The notes beneath the pieces are model-generated. The model ran no database searches. It had not been told where the DNA came from and worked only from the letters and a program-made list of their open reading frames with translations. DNA of 47,291 nt from Verrucomicrobiales bacterium (GTDB taxonomy: Bacteria; Verrucomicrobiota; Verrucomicrobiia; Limisphaerales; UBA9464), in assembly GCA_016793645.1 (NCBI GenBank), contig JAEUHD010000044.1, positions 1 to 47,291 on the forward strand, read 5' to 3'. Shown one piece after another: positions 8,101 to 17,967 of this stretch. How positions within the stretch are numbered: position 1 is the stretch's first letter; every line of letters starts with the position of its first letter. The translations under genes and the position numbers were made by a program.

Positions 8101-9327
8101 ATGGCGTCCACCTCCGCAGCCTTGAAATCCATGCCGGTCATTGAGCGCGACATCCAGGTCCGCTGGCGCCATCAGGTGCACTTCACCGAGGACGTGTTTT
8201 CCCCTGGGAACCCCGTCCTCCGGGACATCCTGTCCGCAGGTCGCCCGGGACGTCCGACCTCGACACTGGTCGTGGCCGACGAAGCCCTCGCCCTCGCCCG
8301 ACCGGACCTGCTCCCTTCGGTGTCGGCCTACTTCGCCACACACGCCGCGGCCATCCGGATGGTGTGTCCGCCCGTGAGCATCGTCGGCGGCGAGGCGGTG
8401 AAAAACGCGTACTTCCGCGTCTCGGAGATCCACGCGCTCATCGACCGCTTCCACATCGACCGCCACAACTACGTGATCGCCATCGGCGGCGGCGCCCTGC
8501 TCGACATGGTGGGCCTCGCGGCGTCCACGGCCCACCGCGGCGTGCGCCATGTGCGCATTCCCACCACCACGCTGGCCCAGGATGATTCCGGCGTCGGCGT
8601 GAAGAACGGGATCAACGCCTTTGGGAAAAAGAACTTCATCGGAACCTTCTCGCCGCCCTTCGCGGTGATCAACGACTTCAACCTGCTCACCACGCTCTCC
8701 GAGCGCGACAAGCGCGCCGGTTATGTCGAGGCCGTGAAGGTGGCCTGCATCCGGGACCGGGCGTTCTTCGAATGGATCGAATCCCAGGCGTCCGCACTGG
8801 CCCGCTTCGAAGCCGCGGCAATGAAGCCGCTGATCTTCCGCAGCGCCGAACTGCACCTGAACCACATCGCCACCGGGGGTGATCCGTTCGAAATGGGCAG
8901 CGCCCGCCCGCTCGACTTCGGCCACTGGGCCGCGCACAAGCTGGAGCAGTTGTCCGAATACCGCCTGCGCCACGGAGAAGCCGTGGCCATCGGCATCGCG
9001 CTCGATGTGGTGTACGCCCGGCTGTGCGGAATGCTCGCCCCGGAACCCGCGGAGCGCATCCTGGCGCTGCTCGAAACCCTCGGATTCGAACTCTTCGCCA
9101 GTGAACTGCTGCACGAGGATGAACAGGGCCAACTCCTGGTCGCCAATGGTCTCGAGGAGTTCCGCGAACATCTGGGCGGCGAATTGACCATCACCCTGCT
9201 CCGGGATCTCGGGGTCGGAGTGGAGGTCCACGAAATGGACCTGCCGCTCGTGGTACGCGCCATCGATGAACTCCGGAGGCGCCACCTCGCCCGCCCCGGC
9301 GCCATCCTCCGCGCCCGGACGCCCTGA
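8101..9327 (+). CDS. 3-dehydroquinate synthase-family sugar phosphate cyclase, EboD-like
   Basis: A 408-residue NAD-dependent cyclase of the dehydroquinate synthase superfamily. The nucleotide-binding GGG is at 129-131. The three expected metal ligands are in place: E210 (GYVEAVK), H275 (DFGHWAAH) and H291 (RHGEAVAIG); the 16-residue spacing of the two histidines is the normal one. The substrate loop reads PTTTLAQDDSGVGVKNGIN instead of the GGKT-x-VN of true AroB. The N-terminus (VHFTEDVF, then NPVLRDIL) resembles EboD proteins of eustigmatophyte/bacterial ebo clusters. No other ebo gene or shikimate gene is nearby, so substrate and pathway are open. A second ATG at 8131 would give a shorter start. 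Confidence 0.82.
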   Translation: MASTSAALKSMPVIERDIQVRWRHQVHFTEDVFSPGNPVLRDILSAGRPGRPTSTLVVADEALALARPDLLPSVSAYFATHAAAIRMVCPPVSIVGGEAVKNAYFRVSEIHALIDRFHIDRHNYVIAIGGGALLDMVGLAASTAHRGVRHVRIPTTTLAQDDSGVGVKNGINAFGKKNFIGTFSPPFAVINDFNLLTTLSERDKRAGYVEAVKVACIRDRAFFEWIESQASALARFEAAAMKPLIFRSAELHLNHIATGGDPFEMGSARPLDFGHWAAHKLEQLSEYRLRHGEAVAIGIALDVVYARLCGMLAPEPAERILALLETLGFELFASELLHEDEQGQLLVANGLEEFREHLGGELTITLLRDLGVGVEVHEMDLPLVVRAIDELRRRHLARPGAILRARTP

Positions 9328-9371
9328 AGCGACGGCCGCCCCCCGGCCTGCGTCCCCCGGCTCCGCCCCAC

Positions 9372-11009
9372 CTACTTCCCGGGCACCCAGCCCGGCAGCA
9401 CGTAGGCCTGCACCATCACCAGCAGGCCCATCAGCACGGCCAGCGCGACGCTGTGCCAGAACACGGCCCGGAGCACGGTGCCGGCGTCCGGACTCTCCGG
9501 ATGCCCACCCGTCGCCACACTCGCCACGACAATGCTCTGCGCGTCGATCATCTTGCCCATGACGCCGCCGGAACTGTTCGACGCCGCCATCAACACCGGC
9601 GGCAGATGCAGTTGCTGCGCGGTCACCTGCTGAAGGTTTCCAAACAGGACATTCGAAGACGTGTCACTGCCCGTCAGGGCCACGCCCAGCCACCCGATCA
9701 GCGGTGAGAAAAACGGGAAGAGGAATCCGGTTCCCGCCATCGCCAGTCCCAGGGTGGTGTCCGTGCCGCTGTAGCGGGTGGTGAATCCCAGCGCGAGCAT
9801 CAGCGCAATGGTGAGCAGCGACACGCGCAGGCTCCACAGGGTCTGTCCGTACGTCCGCAGCACCGCACCCGGACGCATCCCCAGCGCCAGCCCCGCCAGC
9901 ACGCCCGCAAACAGCAGCGCGGTCCCCGTGGCCGACAGCAGGTTGAGACTGAAGACGGCCGCCTCCGCCTCGGGCTTCGGAACCACCGGCGGCATTCGCA
10001 GGACCGCCTTGTGCAGCCAGGGAACTTCAAATGCCGGGGACATCAACCCGTTGAGCGAGGTCTTCACCGCCGGCAGTCCCCAGAGGAATACGAAGACGGT
10101 AAGGAACACCCACGGGATCCATGCACGCCAGGTGCCGGAGTTTGCGGACGGGGACTCGGCACGTTCGGTCGCCGGAACTGGATTCCCCTGAATCGTTCGC
10201 GGACTCCACATCCGCAGGAACAACACCAGGGATCCCATCGACCCCACGGCGGCCACGATGTCCACCAGCCACGGGCCGTGAAAATTGCTGACGGCATACT
10301 GGAGAACCCCAAAGCTCAGTCCCGACACCAGGCACGCGGGCCACACCTCCACCATGCCGCGCCAACCACTCTGCGCCGCCACCAGCCAGAAGGGCACGAG
10401 CAACGAGAACAACGGCAGTTGGCGGCCGACCATCGAACTCAACGACTCCACATCGAGTCCGGTGACCCGTGCCAGCGTGATCAACGGCGTCCCCAGCGCC
10501 CCGAACGCCACCGGCGCCGTGTTCCCGATCAACGCGAGCCGCGCGGCTTCCAGCGGACGGAACCCCAGTCCGATCATCAGCGCCCCGGTGATCGCCACCG
10601 GCGCCCCAAACCCCGCCGCCCCCTCGATGAACGCGCCAAAACCGAAGGCGATCAGCAACGCCTGGATCCGCCGGTCCCGGGACACGCCCGCCACCTGACG
10701 CTGCAACACCGCGAACTGCCCGGTCCGGACGGACAGATTGTAGATGAACATCGCGTTGAGAATGATCCACCCGATGGGGAACAAGCCGAACGCCGCGCCA
10801 TACGCCACCGCCGCCGCAGCCAGTCGCGGCGGCATGTGATAGACCGTCAAGGCCAGCGCCACGGCCACCACAAGTCCTGCCAGCGCCGCGATCTGCGCAC
10901 GGACATGCCAGAAGGCGAGCAGTCCGAGCAGCGTGACCACCGGCAGTGTCGCCACCGCGGCGGACAGCATCAGGCTGCCGAGCGGTGCATAGTCATGGGA
11001 CCACGTCAT
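9372..11009 (-). CDS. L-lactate/glycolate permease (LctP family)
   Basis: A 545-residue polytopic membrane protein of the lactate permease family, with many hydrophobic helices across its length. Diagnostic blocks are [46 protein letters not shown] and [13 protein letters not shown]. In E. coli the family includes LldP (lactate) and GlcA (glycolate). Here it is the last gene of an operon with glcDEF and a glyoxylate aminotransferase, so glycolate is the likelier substrate, by context only. The ATG at 11009 overlaps the glcF stop by ATGA, implying translational coupling. It converges with the cyclase gene across a 44-bp gap without a clear terminator. Confidence 0.92.
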   Translation of the reverse strand: MTWSHDYAPLGSLMLSAAVATLPVVTLLGLLAFWHVRAQIAALAGLVVAVALALTVYHMPPRLAAAAVAYGAAFGLFPIGWIILNAMFIYNLSVRTGQFAVLQRQVAGVSRDRRIQALLIAFGFGAFIEGAAGFGAPVAITGALMIGLGFRPLEAARLALIGNTAPVAFGALGTPLITLARVTGLDVESLSSMVGRQLPLFSLLVPFWLVAAQSGWRGMVEVWPACLVSGLSFGVLQYAVSNFHGPWLVDIVAAVGSMGSLVLFLRMWSPRTIQGNPVPATERAESPSANSGTWRAWIPWVFLTVFVFLWGLPAVKTSLNGLMSPAFEVPWLHKAVLRMPPVVPKPEAEAAVFSLNLLSATGTALLFAGVLAGLALGMRPGAVLRTYGQTLWSLRVSLLTIALMLALGFTTRYSGTDTTLGLAMAGTGFLFPFFSPLIGWLGVALTGSDTSSNVLFGNLQQVTAQQLHLPPVLMAASNSSGGVMGKMIDAQSIVVASVATGGHPESPDAGTVLRAVFWHSVALAVLMGLLVMVQAYVLPGWVPGK

Positions 11010-12274
11010 CGCCGTCCCTCCGGCGCCAACGCGTCCCGCAACACCTGCATCGTGTGTCGAACCTCCACCCGCGCCCCTGCCCGGCGCAGATGGAGCTGCA
11101 TCTGCGTCAGGCATCCGATGTTACCCGACGCCACCACCGACGCCCCACTCGCCATCACCGCCTGCGCCTTGCGCGCGCCCAGGGACGCTGCGATCTCCGG
11201 TTGGTCCAGATTGTAGCTGCCCGCGCTGCCACAGCAGAGTTCCGAATCGGCGAGTTCCACGAGATCAACCCCGGGGATCGACCGCAGCAAATCCCGCGGA
11301 GGCTGGCGCACGCCCTGCGCATTCGCGAGGTGGCAGGCGTCCTGATAGGCCATTCGGACGCGGGTTTCGCGAAACGGTTCCCGCCATCCGAGTTCGGACA
11401 AAAACACCGACACATCCCGAACCTTCCCGGCCAGAGCTTCGGCCCGGGCCTCGTCCCCCGTGCCCTTGAGGATCATCGGATACTCATGCATCGCCGAGCC
11501 ACAGCCGGCCGCGTTGGTGATCACGGCGTCCACATCGAGCGGAAAGGCATCCAGGTTGCGCTGGGCAAATTCGCGGGCCGCGGCGAGGTCTCCGGTATGC
11601 CACGACAATCCGCCGCAACACCCCTGCCCCGCGGGCACCTCCACCTCAACGCCGTTGCGCGTCAGCACCTCCACCGTCGCGGCATGAATGTCCGGCGCGA
11701 GCACCTGCTGCGCGCATCCCGCCAGCAGCGCCACCCGCGCACGCCGCGTGCCTCGCGCCGGAACGCAGACCGGTCCTGAGGAAGCGCCCGAAGGGAGCGA
11801 CGCGGGAATCAGGTCCATCATCGGACGCAACGCCGAAGGCACCGGAAATCCCAGGCGCTTGGCCGTCTGCCCAAGCCGGACCGCCACCCGGAACCGGGTC
11901 GGATACGGAAGCGTCTCCGCCACGATCACCCGCAACAGCCGTTCCAGGAACCGCCGCGTCCCCCGTCCCGAAGCCGCGGCCCGGAACGGACTGATCAAGT
12001 CACGGTAGGGAACACCACTCGGACACGCCGGCTCACAGGCAAGACACCCCAGACATCGGTCCACATGCGGCTGCGCCGCCTCCCACGGCAGGTGTCCCTC
12101 GAGCACCTCCTTCATCAGGACGATCCGGCCGCGCGGACTGTCCATCTCCTGTCCGAGCTCGCGGTAGGTGGGACAGGCCGCGAGGCAGAAGCCGCAGTGG
12201 ACACACCGGGACACGGCGTCCGCCATCGGCGCGCCCAGCGGACCCAGGCCGGAAGTTGGAATGGAATGCAGCAT
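11006..12274 (-). CDS. glcF: Glycolate oxidase iron-sulfur subunit GlcF
   Basis: A 422-residue iron-sulfur subunit of glycolate oxidase/dehydrogenase, which passes electrons from the flavin subunits towards the quinone pool. Two 4Fe-4S ferredoxin-type motifs are visible: C24-C27-C30-C34 and C74-C77-C80-C84, each followed by Pro. Two cysteine-rich CCG domains follow, with GCAQQVL...QGCCGG and a second [11 protein letters not shown] block. Length and domain order are normal for GlcF. The ATG at 12274 overlaps the glcE stop (ATGA) and its own stop overlaps the permease start, so glcE, glcF and the permease form a coupled series. Confidence 0.95.
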   Translation of the reverse strand: MLHSIPTSGLGPLGAPMADAVSRCVHCGFCLAACPTYRELGQEMDSPRGRIVLMKEVLEGHLPWEAAQPHVDRCLGCLACEPACPSGVPYRDLISPFRAAASGRGTRRFLERLLRVIVAETLPYPTRFRVAVRLGQTAKRLGFPVPSALRPMMDLIPASLPSGASSGPVCVPARGTRRARVALLAGCAQQVLAPDIHAATVEVLTRNGVEVEVPAGQGCCGGLSWHTGDLAAAREFAQRNLDAFPLDVDAVITNAAGCGSAMHEYPMILKGTGDEARAEALAGKVRDVSVFLSELGWREPFRETRVRMAYQDACHLANAQGVRQPPRDLLRSIPGVDLVELADSELCCGSAGSYNLDQPEIAASLGARKAQAVMASGASVVASGNIGCLTQMQLHLRRAGARVEVRHTMQVLRDALAPEGRR

Positions 12275-13350
12275 CAGGAATCGAGCGGGGGAAACCGGTG
12301 GCAGGGATCCAACGCGAGCTTGACCGCGGATTCAATGGCCGGACGCGGACGCCGCGCCCACCACAACGGCGCGTCGCCCCGAACGGTCATCCCCTCCAGC
12401 CCGAACCGCTCCAGCAAATCCCGGACGGCAGGCACGGAGGCGGACTCGCGGATGGCAATCCATCCAACCGAACCTCCCGCACCGACCTGATGGGAGACTC
12501 CGTCGAGCGCGGCAAGTTCGGTGGTGAACGCCACCGAATGATCGGGCGACAGCGGCACCTTCACCCAGGTATCGCTCGCAGCGGCCCAACTCAATTCGCG
12601 AAGCACCTCCAGCGGGTCCTCCGTTCCGGCTTCTCGTAGGCCGGGAAAACGGGTCAGGATCTCGGACGCTAGGGCGGCCAGCGCCGACTCCGGACCGGCC
12701 AATCGGACCCAGAGATCGCAGTGGTCGGGAACACCCTCCACGGCCTCGGGCTCGTAGCGGGAACGCCCGAGCGCGCGGATGATCTTCAAACGTTCCACTG
12801 GATCCGCTGCATACAGCCGCAGCGTAAGGGCGGAGACAGGACGCGGGAACACCTTGAACGTCACTTCGCCGATCACGCCAAAGCGTCCCAGGCTTCCGCA
12901 GAGAAACTTCGGCACATCAAAGCCGGCGGCATTCTTGACCACCTTGCCGCCGAGGCGGAGCAGGCGTCCGGCACCATCGACGAAGCGGACGCCGAGGATG
13001 AAATCCCGAATCCCACCAAACCGATACCGCCCGGGGCCGCTCAGTCCGGACGCCACCGCGCCGCCCAGCGTGGCCCCGGCCGCGACCAGCGGCGGATCAA
13101 ACGGGAGATATTGTCCACGCTCCGCCAACGCCACGGCGAGGTCGCGCAGCGGTGTCCCCGCCCGCGCGGTGAACGTGAATTCCTCCGGCTCGTACTCGAC
13201 GAGCCCCGTCAGTCCCGCGGTCGAAAGCCGAGTTCCCTCCACTGCGGAAAGCCGCGGCTTCGTCCCCGCACCAACGGCAACGATCCGCGCCGCGGACCGC
13301 ACCGCTTCCGCCAACTCCGCAAGGGTCTGTGGTCGAAGCGGAGCACTCAT
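12274..13350 (-). CDS. glcE: Glycolate oxidase FAD-binding subunit GlcE
   Basis: A 358-residue FAD-binding protein of the glycolate oxidase type. The PCMH-like FAD domain covers about residues 15-190, with LPFDPPLVAAGATLGGAVASG and a GGKVVKNAAGFDVPKFLCGS block typical of GlcE. The C-terminal half is shorter than in GlcD. GlcE works with GlcD and GlcF in a membrane-associated complex that oxidises glycolate to glyoxylate. The ATG at 13350 (MSAPLRPQT) is chosen; longer starts would read through the upstream palindromic repeat. It is separated from glcD by 151 bp, most of which is that repeat, and its stop overlaps the glcF ATG. Confidence 0.93.
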   Translation of the reverse strand: MSAPLRPQTLAELAEAVRSAARIVAVGAGTKPRLSAVEGTRLSTAGLTGLVEYEPEEFTFTARAGTPLRDLAVALAERGQYLPFDPPLVAAGATLGGAVASGLSGPGRYRFGGIRDFILGVRFVDGAGRLLRLGGKVVKNAAGFDVPKFLCGSLGRFGVIGEVTFKVFPRPVSALTLRLYAADPVERLKIIRALGRSRYEPEAVEGVPDHCDLWVRLAGPESALAALASEILTRFPGLREAGTEDPLEVLRELSWAAASDTWVKVPLSPDHSVAFTTELAALDGVSHQVGAGGSVGWIAIRESASVPAVRDLLERFGLEGMTVRGDAPLWWARRPRPAIESAVKLALDPCHRFPPLDS

Positions 13351-13370
13351 CCCATTCCTCCGCGCGCAGC

Positions 13371-13497
13371 GCCTTGGAGTGCGGCTGCGAAGCTGCCGCT
13401 TTGGAACGACGCGTCGATTGCGGTTGTGGCGTGGCATTTCTCGCACGCGCTTCCCGGCGGGCACCGAAAGCGGTAGAGGACTACCGCACTCCAAGGC
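13371..13497. repeat. 127-bp palindromic element inside the glc operon (family B)
   Basis: A long imperfect palindrome. The left end GCCTTGGAGTGCGG (13371-13384) is matched exactly by the inverted right end (13484-13497). The match continues inwards with CCGCTTTGG (13396-13404) against CCGAAAGCGG (13464-13473). The total arms are about 34 bp around a 59-bp centre. It fills the gap between glcD and glcE. It has no coding content, and resembles a MITE or REP/BIME-type element. Confidence 0.88.
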
Positions 13498-13501
13498 GGT
13501 T

Positions 13502-14950
13502 TCATTCGCGGAAGATCACTCCTTCCCGCTCCAACGGATGCAGCCCGTGATGCGTGAGCGCGGGTGCACCGGTCCCGGGAAACATCTTCCCCGGATTGGC
13601 GATCCCGTCGGGATCAAACGCCGCGCGAATCCGTTTCTGGACGTCCACCTCATCGGGGGAAAACAGATCCGTGAGAAACTCCCGCTTCTCTACTCCGATG
13701 CCGTGCTCGCCGGTGATCGATCCGCCCATCTCCACACACAACTTCAGAATGCTCCCTGCCACCGCCTCCGCGCGGGCCAGGGCGCCGGGCTGCCGGCCAT
13801 CGAAGAGGATCAGCGGATGCAAATTGCCATCGCCTGCGTGAAAGACGTTGGCGATCCGCAGCCCGGACTCCTGCGACAACGCCGCAATGCGCCGCAGCGC
13901 CTCCCCCAGTCGCCGGCGCGGGACGACGCCGTCCTGCACGATGAAGTCCGGAGACAACCGGCCGACGGCGCTGAAGGCGCTCTTGCGTCCCTTCCAGATC
14001 GCCAACCGCTCGGCGGCATCCCGGGCCGGACGCATCGCGACCGGATTCCCCGCGGCCAGGATGGACTCCAACCGCACCCGCTCCTCCGCCACGGTTTCGC
14101 GCGGTCCTTCCAATTCCACGATCAGCACGGCTTCGCAGCCCGGCGGATATTCGGCGTGAACCGCGGCCCGCGCCGCCTCCAACGCAAGCGCATCCATGAT
14201 CTCCAGTGCGCCCGGCAACAGACCCGCCGCGATCACGGCCGCCACCGCATCGCCGGCCTGTTCCAACGTGCGATAACCAGCCAGCACGGTGTGGAAACAC
14301 TCGGCCCGCGGCAGCAACTGCAGCGTGATCTCCAGCACCACGCCAAACAGTCCCTCATGCCCGGTGAACAGCCCGCACCAGTCGGGTCCGAGGCGTTCTC
14401 GTCCGGGCCCACCCCACTCCACCACCTCCCCGGTTGCCAGCACGGCCTTCAGTCCGAGCACGTGGTTCGACGTCATGCCGTACTTCAGGCAATGGGCACC
14501 GCCGGAATTGAACGCCACATTGCCGCCGAGGGTGCAGATGGACTGGCTCGATGGGTCCGGGGCGTAGTGCAATCCGAAAGGCGCAGCCGCCGCGGTCACC
14601 TGCGTATTGATCACCCCCGGTTCCACCACGGCCACGCGGTCCTCCGGATCCAGCCGCAGGATCCGATTCAGCCGATTCATCGCGATCACGATGCCGCCGG
14701 ACACCGGCAGGGAACCGCCGGAGAGACTTGTCCCACTGCCGCGGGCGACGAACGGGATTCCCGTGTCGCGACAGGCGCGCACCAACGCAATCACCTCGTC
14801 CGCCGTCTCCGGAATCGCGACGCCCAGCGGACGCGTCCGAAACGCCGTCAGCCCGTCGCTCTCATAGGCGCTCAACGCCTCCGGCTGCGTCAGGAACCGA
14901 TCCGACGACAGGATCGCCGCCAGGCGTTCGATGGAAGCCGTGGAGGGCAT
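13502..14950 (-). CDS. glcD: Glycolate oxidase subunit GlcD
   Basis: A 482-residue flavoprotein, the catalytic subunit of glycolate oxidase (D-2-hydroxyacid dehydrogenase type). The PCMH-type FAD-binding domain spans about residues 40-220 ([36 protein letters not shown]). The FAD-linked oxidase C-terminal domain follows, with the conserved [12 protein letters not shown] and [14 protein letters not shown] blocks holding active-site histidines. Length is normal. Unlike many starts in this window, it has a good Shine-Dalgarno, GGGAGGAGG, about 11 bases before the ATG at 14950. It lies 25 bp after the aminotransferase gene and 151 bp before glcE; the gap to glcE is taken up by a palindromic element. 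Confidence 0.96.
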   Translation of the reverse strand: MPSTASIERLAAILSSDRFLTQPEALSAYESDGLTAFRTRPLGVAIPETADEVIALVRACRDTGIPFVARGSGTSLSGGSLPVSGGIVIAMNRLNRILRLDPEDRVAVVEPGVINTQVTAAAAPFGLHYAPDPSSQSICTLGGNVAFNSGGAHCLKYGMTSNHVLGLKAVLATGEVVEWGGPGRERLGPDWCGLFTGHEGLFGVVLEITLQLLPRAECFHTVLAGYRTLEQAGDAVAAVIAAGLLPGALEIMDALALEAARAAVHAEYPPGCEAVLIVELEGPRETVAEERVRLESILAAGNPVAMRPARDAAERLAIWKGRKSAFSAVGRLSPDFIVQDGVVPRRRLGEALRRIAALSQESGLRIANVFHAGDGNLHPLILFDGRQPGALARAEAVAGSILKLCVEMGGSITGEHGIGVEKREFLTDLFSPDEVDVQKRIRAAFDPDGIANPGKMFPGTGAPALTHHGLHPLEREGVIFRE

Positions 14951-14975
14951 GACGCGGGCGTCCTCCTCCCGAAGC

Positions 14976-16094
14976 CTACTTCAACACCTCGCGCAGCGCG
15001 GTCAGCACGAGGTCCACGTTGCGGGTGGTGGCCCCGTGTCCCATGAGCCCGATCCGCCACGCCTTGCCGGCCATCACGCCCAGGCCCGCGCCGATCTCAA
15101 TGCCGTACTCGTCGAGCAAACGGCGCCGGACCTTCAGGTCGTCCGCGCCTGCAGGGATTCCGATGCAGTTCAACGTGTGCAGGGAATGCTTCGGAATATA
15201 GGAAAGCCCCATCGCCTCCAGTCCGGCGCGCAACCGCTGATGAGCCGCAGCGTGGCGCGCAATGCGGGCGTCGAGCCCTTCCTCCAGCACGATGGCCAGC
15301 GCCTCATTCAGGGCGTAGGTCATGTTGATGGGCGCCGTGTGGTGATACACGCGACCGCCCCCGGCACCGGCCCCGGCGAGGTAGTATTTCCGGAGCATGG
15401 AGACGTCGAGATACCACGATTGCGGTTTCGACTTCCGGGCGTCCATGCGCGCCAGGGCGCGTTCGCCAAAGCTCACCGGGGACAATCCGGGCGGACAACT
15501 CAGGCACTTCTGCGTGCCGCTGTAGATCGCGTCGATGCCCCAGTCATCCACGCGGAGTTCATGTCCGCCGAGGCTCGTGACGGCATCCACGAGGAACAGC
15601 GCCCCGGCCCCGTGGACCAGGTCCGCCATGCCTTCGAGCGATTGCAGCGCGCCCGTGCTGGTCTCGGCCTGGACCAGGGCCACGATGCGCGACTTCGGAT
15701 GCGCCTTCAGCGCCGCCGCGACCTGGTCGAGGGAGAACACCTCGCCCCACGGCGCTTCCAGGGCATGGACGGTGGCGCCGCAGCGCTCCATGACGTCCTT
15801 CATGCGTCCGCCGAAGACGCCATTCACGCCAACGATCACCTCGTCACCGGGCTCGATCAGGTTCACGGCGAGACATTCCATACCGGCCATGCCCGTGCCG
15901 CTCACGGGGAACGTCAGCGGATTCCGCGTCCGAAACACCTGGCGCAGGCGCTCGCACGTCTCGTCCATGATGGCGAGGTATTGCGGATCCAGGTGCCCGA
16001 GGGTCGGTGCCCCGAGCGCACGCAGGACGCGTGCGGGGACGGGACTGGGTCCGGGCCCGAGGAGGATGCGCTCGGCGGGATGGGTCGTATTCAT
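14976..16094 (-). CDS. Alanine/serine-glyoxylate aminotransferase
   Basis: A 372-residue PLP-dependent class V aminotransferase of the alanine-glyoxylate aminotransferase family. The start of the mature fold is [10 protein letters not shown] (11-20). The PLP-contact aspartate is D170 ([10 protein letters not shown]) and the Schiff-base lysine is K196 ([13 protein letters not shown]). It would convert glyoxylate to glycine using alanine or serine. Being the first gene of a unit with glcDEF and a permease, it supplies the sink for the glyoxylate that the oxidase makes. The ATG at 16094 is preferred over a GTG at 16127. No Shine-Dalgarno is evident. The promoter should lie in the repeat-rich gap upstream. 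Confidence 0.94.
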   Translation of the reverse strand: MNTTHPAERILLGPGPSPVPARVLRALGAPTLGHLDPQYLAIMDETCERLRQVFRTRNPLTFPVSGTGMAGMECLAVNLIEPGDEVIVGVNGVFGGRMKDVMERCGATVHALEAPWGEVFSLDQVAAALKAHPKSRIVALVQAETSTGALQSLEGMADLVHGAGALFLVDAVTSLGGHELRVDDWGIDAIYSGTQKCLSCPPGLSPVSFGERALARMDARKSKPQSWYLDVSMLRKYYLAGAGAGGGRVYHHTAPINMTYALNEALAIVLEEGLDARIARHAAAHQRLRAGLEAMGLSYIPKHSLHTLNCIGIPAGADDLKVRRRLLDEYGIEIGAGLGVMAGKAWRIGLMGHGATTRNVDLVLTALREVLK

Positions 16095-16196
16095 GAATGT
16101 CGGAGGAGCGGTCCCGGAATTGGACACAGTCGCTGGACGCCATCCAAGGATGAAGCCAGGACCGCCGGGGTGCCGCGCTTCGTACCGACCCCCGCG

Positions 16197-16314
16197 TTCG
16201 TAGTCCAGCCTTCAGGCTGTTCCGGATTCCCGCACCTGCCACACTCGCGGACCGGAAAGACAGGCTAAAGCCTGCACTACAAACGCGCCGTTCGTAGTCC
16301 AGCATTCAGGCTGC
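16197..16314. repeat. Three palindromic repeats, family A
   Basis: Units at 16197-16220 (forward, core AGCCT-TC-AGGCT), 16259-16285 (reverse, core AGGCT-AA-AGCCT) and 16291-16314 (forward, core AGCAT-TC-AGGCT, one stem mismatch). Two units carry GTAGTCC instead of GTAGTGC. They are clearly the same family as 1237-1327 and 8039-8064. Confidence 0.83.
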
Positions 16315-16340
16315 TCCCCGCTCCCTGAAGGGGGAAATTT

Positions 16341-16450
16341 AACCACAAAGAACACAAGGATCGCAGAGCATTAGCCCCCCAGGCCCAGAACCCTGCCTTC
16401 ACAAAAGTCCCCATCCGATCCCCTTTGAGTTCTTTGCGCTCTCTGCGGTT
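16341..16450. repeat. Imperfect inverted repeat with AACCACAAAG-type arms
   Basis: The left arm at 16341-16368 and the inverted right arm at 16423-16450 agree at 20 of 28 positions, the differences being mostly transitions. The 54 bases between them show no gene. Arms beginning AACCRCARAG recur widely in bacterial genomes as dispersed intergenic repeats; here only this one element is present. Confidence 0.6.
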
Positions 16451-16536
16451 CATCCCCTCCCGAATGGGAAGGCTCCCGCCAAAGCCGCATCAGACTTGCC
16501 CGATCCCGCCGGCATCCCTCCACTGTGCGCACCGTC

Positions 16537-17370
16537 ATGAAACTCCGTCTGCTGCTCGCCGCCGTCCTCGGAGGCTTCCTCACCCGGCTGTCCGCGGCCG
16601 AGGCGCCGGTCCGCCCTCCTGCGGGCTGGGTTCCGGTTTGGTCGGACGAGTTCAATCAGCCCGACGGAAGTGCACCGGATCCGAGCCGTTGGGTGTTCGA
16701 CCTCGGCGGCAACGGTTGGGGAAACGAGGAACTCCAGACGTACACGGCGCGGCGCGAGAACTCCCGCATTGAAAAGGGACACCTGGTCATTGAGGCGCGG
16801 CGGGAATCCTTCACCGGTCCGGACCAACGCCGGCGCGAGTTCACGTCCGCACGCCTCAAGACGCTCGGCCGATTCTCCGTGACCTACGGCCGGATTGAGG
16901 CGCGGATCCAAGTCCCGAAGGGCAAGGGTCTCTGGCCTGCCTTTTGGACGCTCGGCACCAACGTCACGACGGTCGGGTGGCCCCGGTGCGGCGAAATCGA
17001 CATCCTGGAGAACATCGGCCGCGAACCCGACCAGGTGCACGGAACCGTGCATGGCCCCGGTTATTCCGCGGGCGCAGGCCCCACCCGTGCCTATCGGCTC
17101 CCCGGAGGCACCCCGTTTGCCGACGCTTTCCACGTCTACTCGGTGGAGTGGGATCTGCGACAGATCCGCTGGTTCGTGGACGACACCCCCTATTTCACCC
17201 TCACGCCTGCGCAACTTCCATCCGGCACGGACTGGGTCTTTGACCAACCCCAATTCCTGCTCCTCAACCTCGCCGTCGGGGGCCGCTGGCCCGGGCCTCC
17301 GGATGCCTCCACTCCCCTGCCCCAGGAAATGAAGGTGGACTACGTCCGGGTGTATCGTCGGGCGCCGTAG
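16537..17370 (+). CDS. Secreted glycoside hydrolase family 16 (laminarinase-like)
   Basis: A 277-residue exported GH16 enzyme. The signal peptide is about 1-21 (ends LSAAEA). The GH16 signature GEIDILENI places the nucleophile at E153, the helper aspartate at D155 and the acid/base at E158. Other family blocks are WSDEFN, NGWGNEELQTYT, GRIEARIQVPKGKGLWPAFW and the closing MKVDYVRVY. The layout suits beta-1,3-glucanases (laminarinases) that cut algal or fungal glucans, although substrate cannot be fixed from sequence alone. The ATG at 16537 gives the best signal peptide; a GTG at 16525 would add four residues. It stands alone, divergent from the glycolate operon. Confidence 0.93.
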   Translation: MKLRLLLAAVLGGFLTRLSAAEAPVRPPAGWVPVWSDEFNQPDGSAPDPSRWVFDLGGNGWGNEELQTYTARRENSRIEKGHLVIEARRESFTGPDQRRREFTSARLKTLGRFSVTYGRIEARIQVPKGKGLWPAFWTLGTNVTTVGWPRCGEIDILENIGREPDQVHGTVHGPGYSAGAGPTRAYRLPGGTPFADAFHVYSVEWDLRQIRWFVDDTPYFTLTPAQLPSGTDWVFDQPQFLLLNLAVGGRWPGPPDASTPLPQEMKVDYVRVYRRAP

Positions 17371-17412
17371 CGGAGTCTATTCAAGGACGGCGGCACGCTC
17401 TGATCGATTCCC

Positions 17413-17967
17413 TTACCGGCCTCGTCTTCCCACGTTGCGGACCTTGGCGATCAGCAACTGCTTCAGCGCGGAGTAGTCGTCGGGTGAGGAAAAGGCCGTC
17501 TGAGGCAGCCAAAAAAAGGCTTGGTTCGTGTCATCGATGTAAATCAAGACGCCGTCGCTGCACTCAATCGCCTTGGGCACCGCCACCCAGGGGTGAAACG
17601 AGTTCCTTCCATCACGGCCGGTCGCCAGAAACCCGGCATCGGCAAATTCAAACCACGCCTCAACCGGGGGAGAACGCAGTACTTTTTTGAGGCTCTTTCG
17701 AATACTTCGTCTCTGCCCCGAAGGACTCATGTAGAACCAGACCAAAATCGAAATGAGCAACACTGGAATGAGTGCAGCCCACCATTCGTTACGTCCGGCT
17801 TTTTGGTCCTTGATGATTCCCGGCAAGTTGAGCAAACCGATCACCAACGGAATGGCGATGATGATCCAAATCCACGCTGTATTTCGCGGGTGACGCTCCC
17901 AAGCCGTGAGGTAATGCCCCTCAGTTTCGAGGAACTTCGCACGAATCACTTTGAGCCGATCATTCAC
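17413..17967 (-). CDS. YcxB-like membrane protein, hypothetical
   Basis: A 184-residue protein with two adjacent membrane helices (about 30-50 and 64-81) and a soluble C-terminal domain. That domain, with SFHPWVAVPKAIEC...LIYIDDTNQAFFWLP and a following AF, follows the YcxB-like pattern of a small beta-rich domain ending in an aromatic strand. Function of that family is unknown. The DNA is visibly less GC-rich than its neighbours, and the gene is isolated between the GH16 gene (convergent) and a 416-bp non-coding stretch. Late acquisition is therefore possible. The start ATG at 17967 is the first in frame and gives a plausible cytoplasmic N-terminus. Confidence 0.75.
   Translation of the reverse strand: MNDRLKVIRAKFLETEGHYLTAWERHPRNTAWIWIIIAIPLVIGLLNLPGIIKDQKAGRNEWWAALIPVLLISILVWFYMSPSGQRRSIRKSLKKVLRSPPVEAWFEFADAGFLATGRDGRNSFHPWVAVPKAIECSDGVLIYIDDTNQAFFWLPQTAFSSPDDYSALKQLLIAKVRNVGRRGR

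Larger units (their letters stand above)
16095..16536. other. 442-bp divergent intergenic region built largely of repeats
   Basis: The gap between the glyoxylate aminotransferase (minus) and the GH16 gene (plus) has no credible coding frame. It contains three family A palindromic units (16197-16314) and a pair of inverted AACCACAAAG-type arms (16341-16368 and 16423-16450). Both flanking promoters must lie here, but no convincing sigma-70 boxes could be picked out. Confidence 0.7.
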
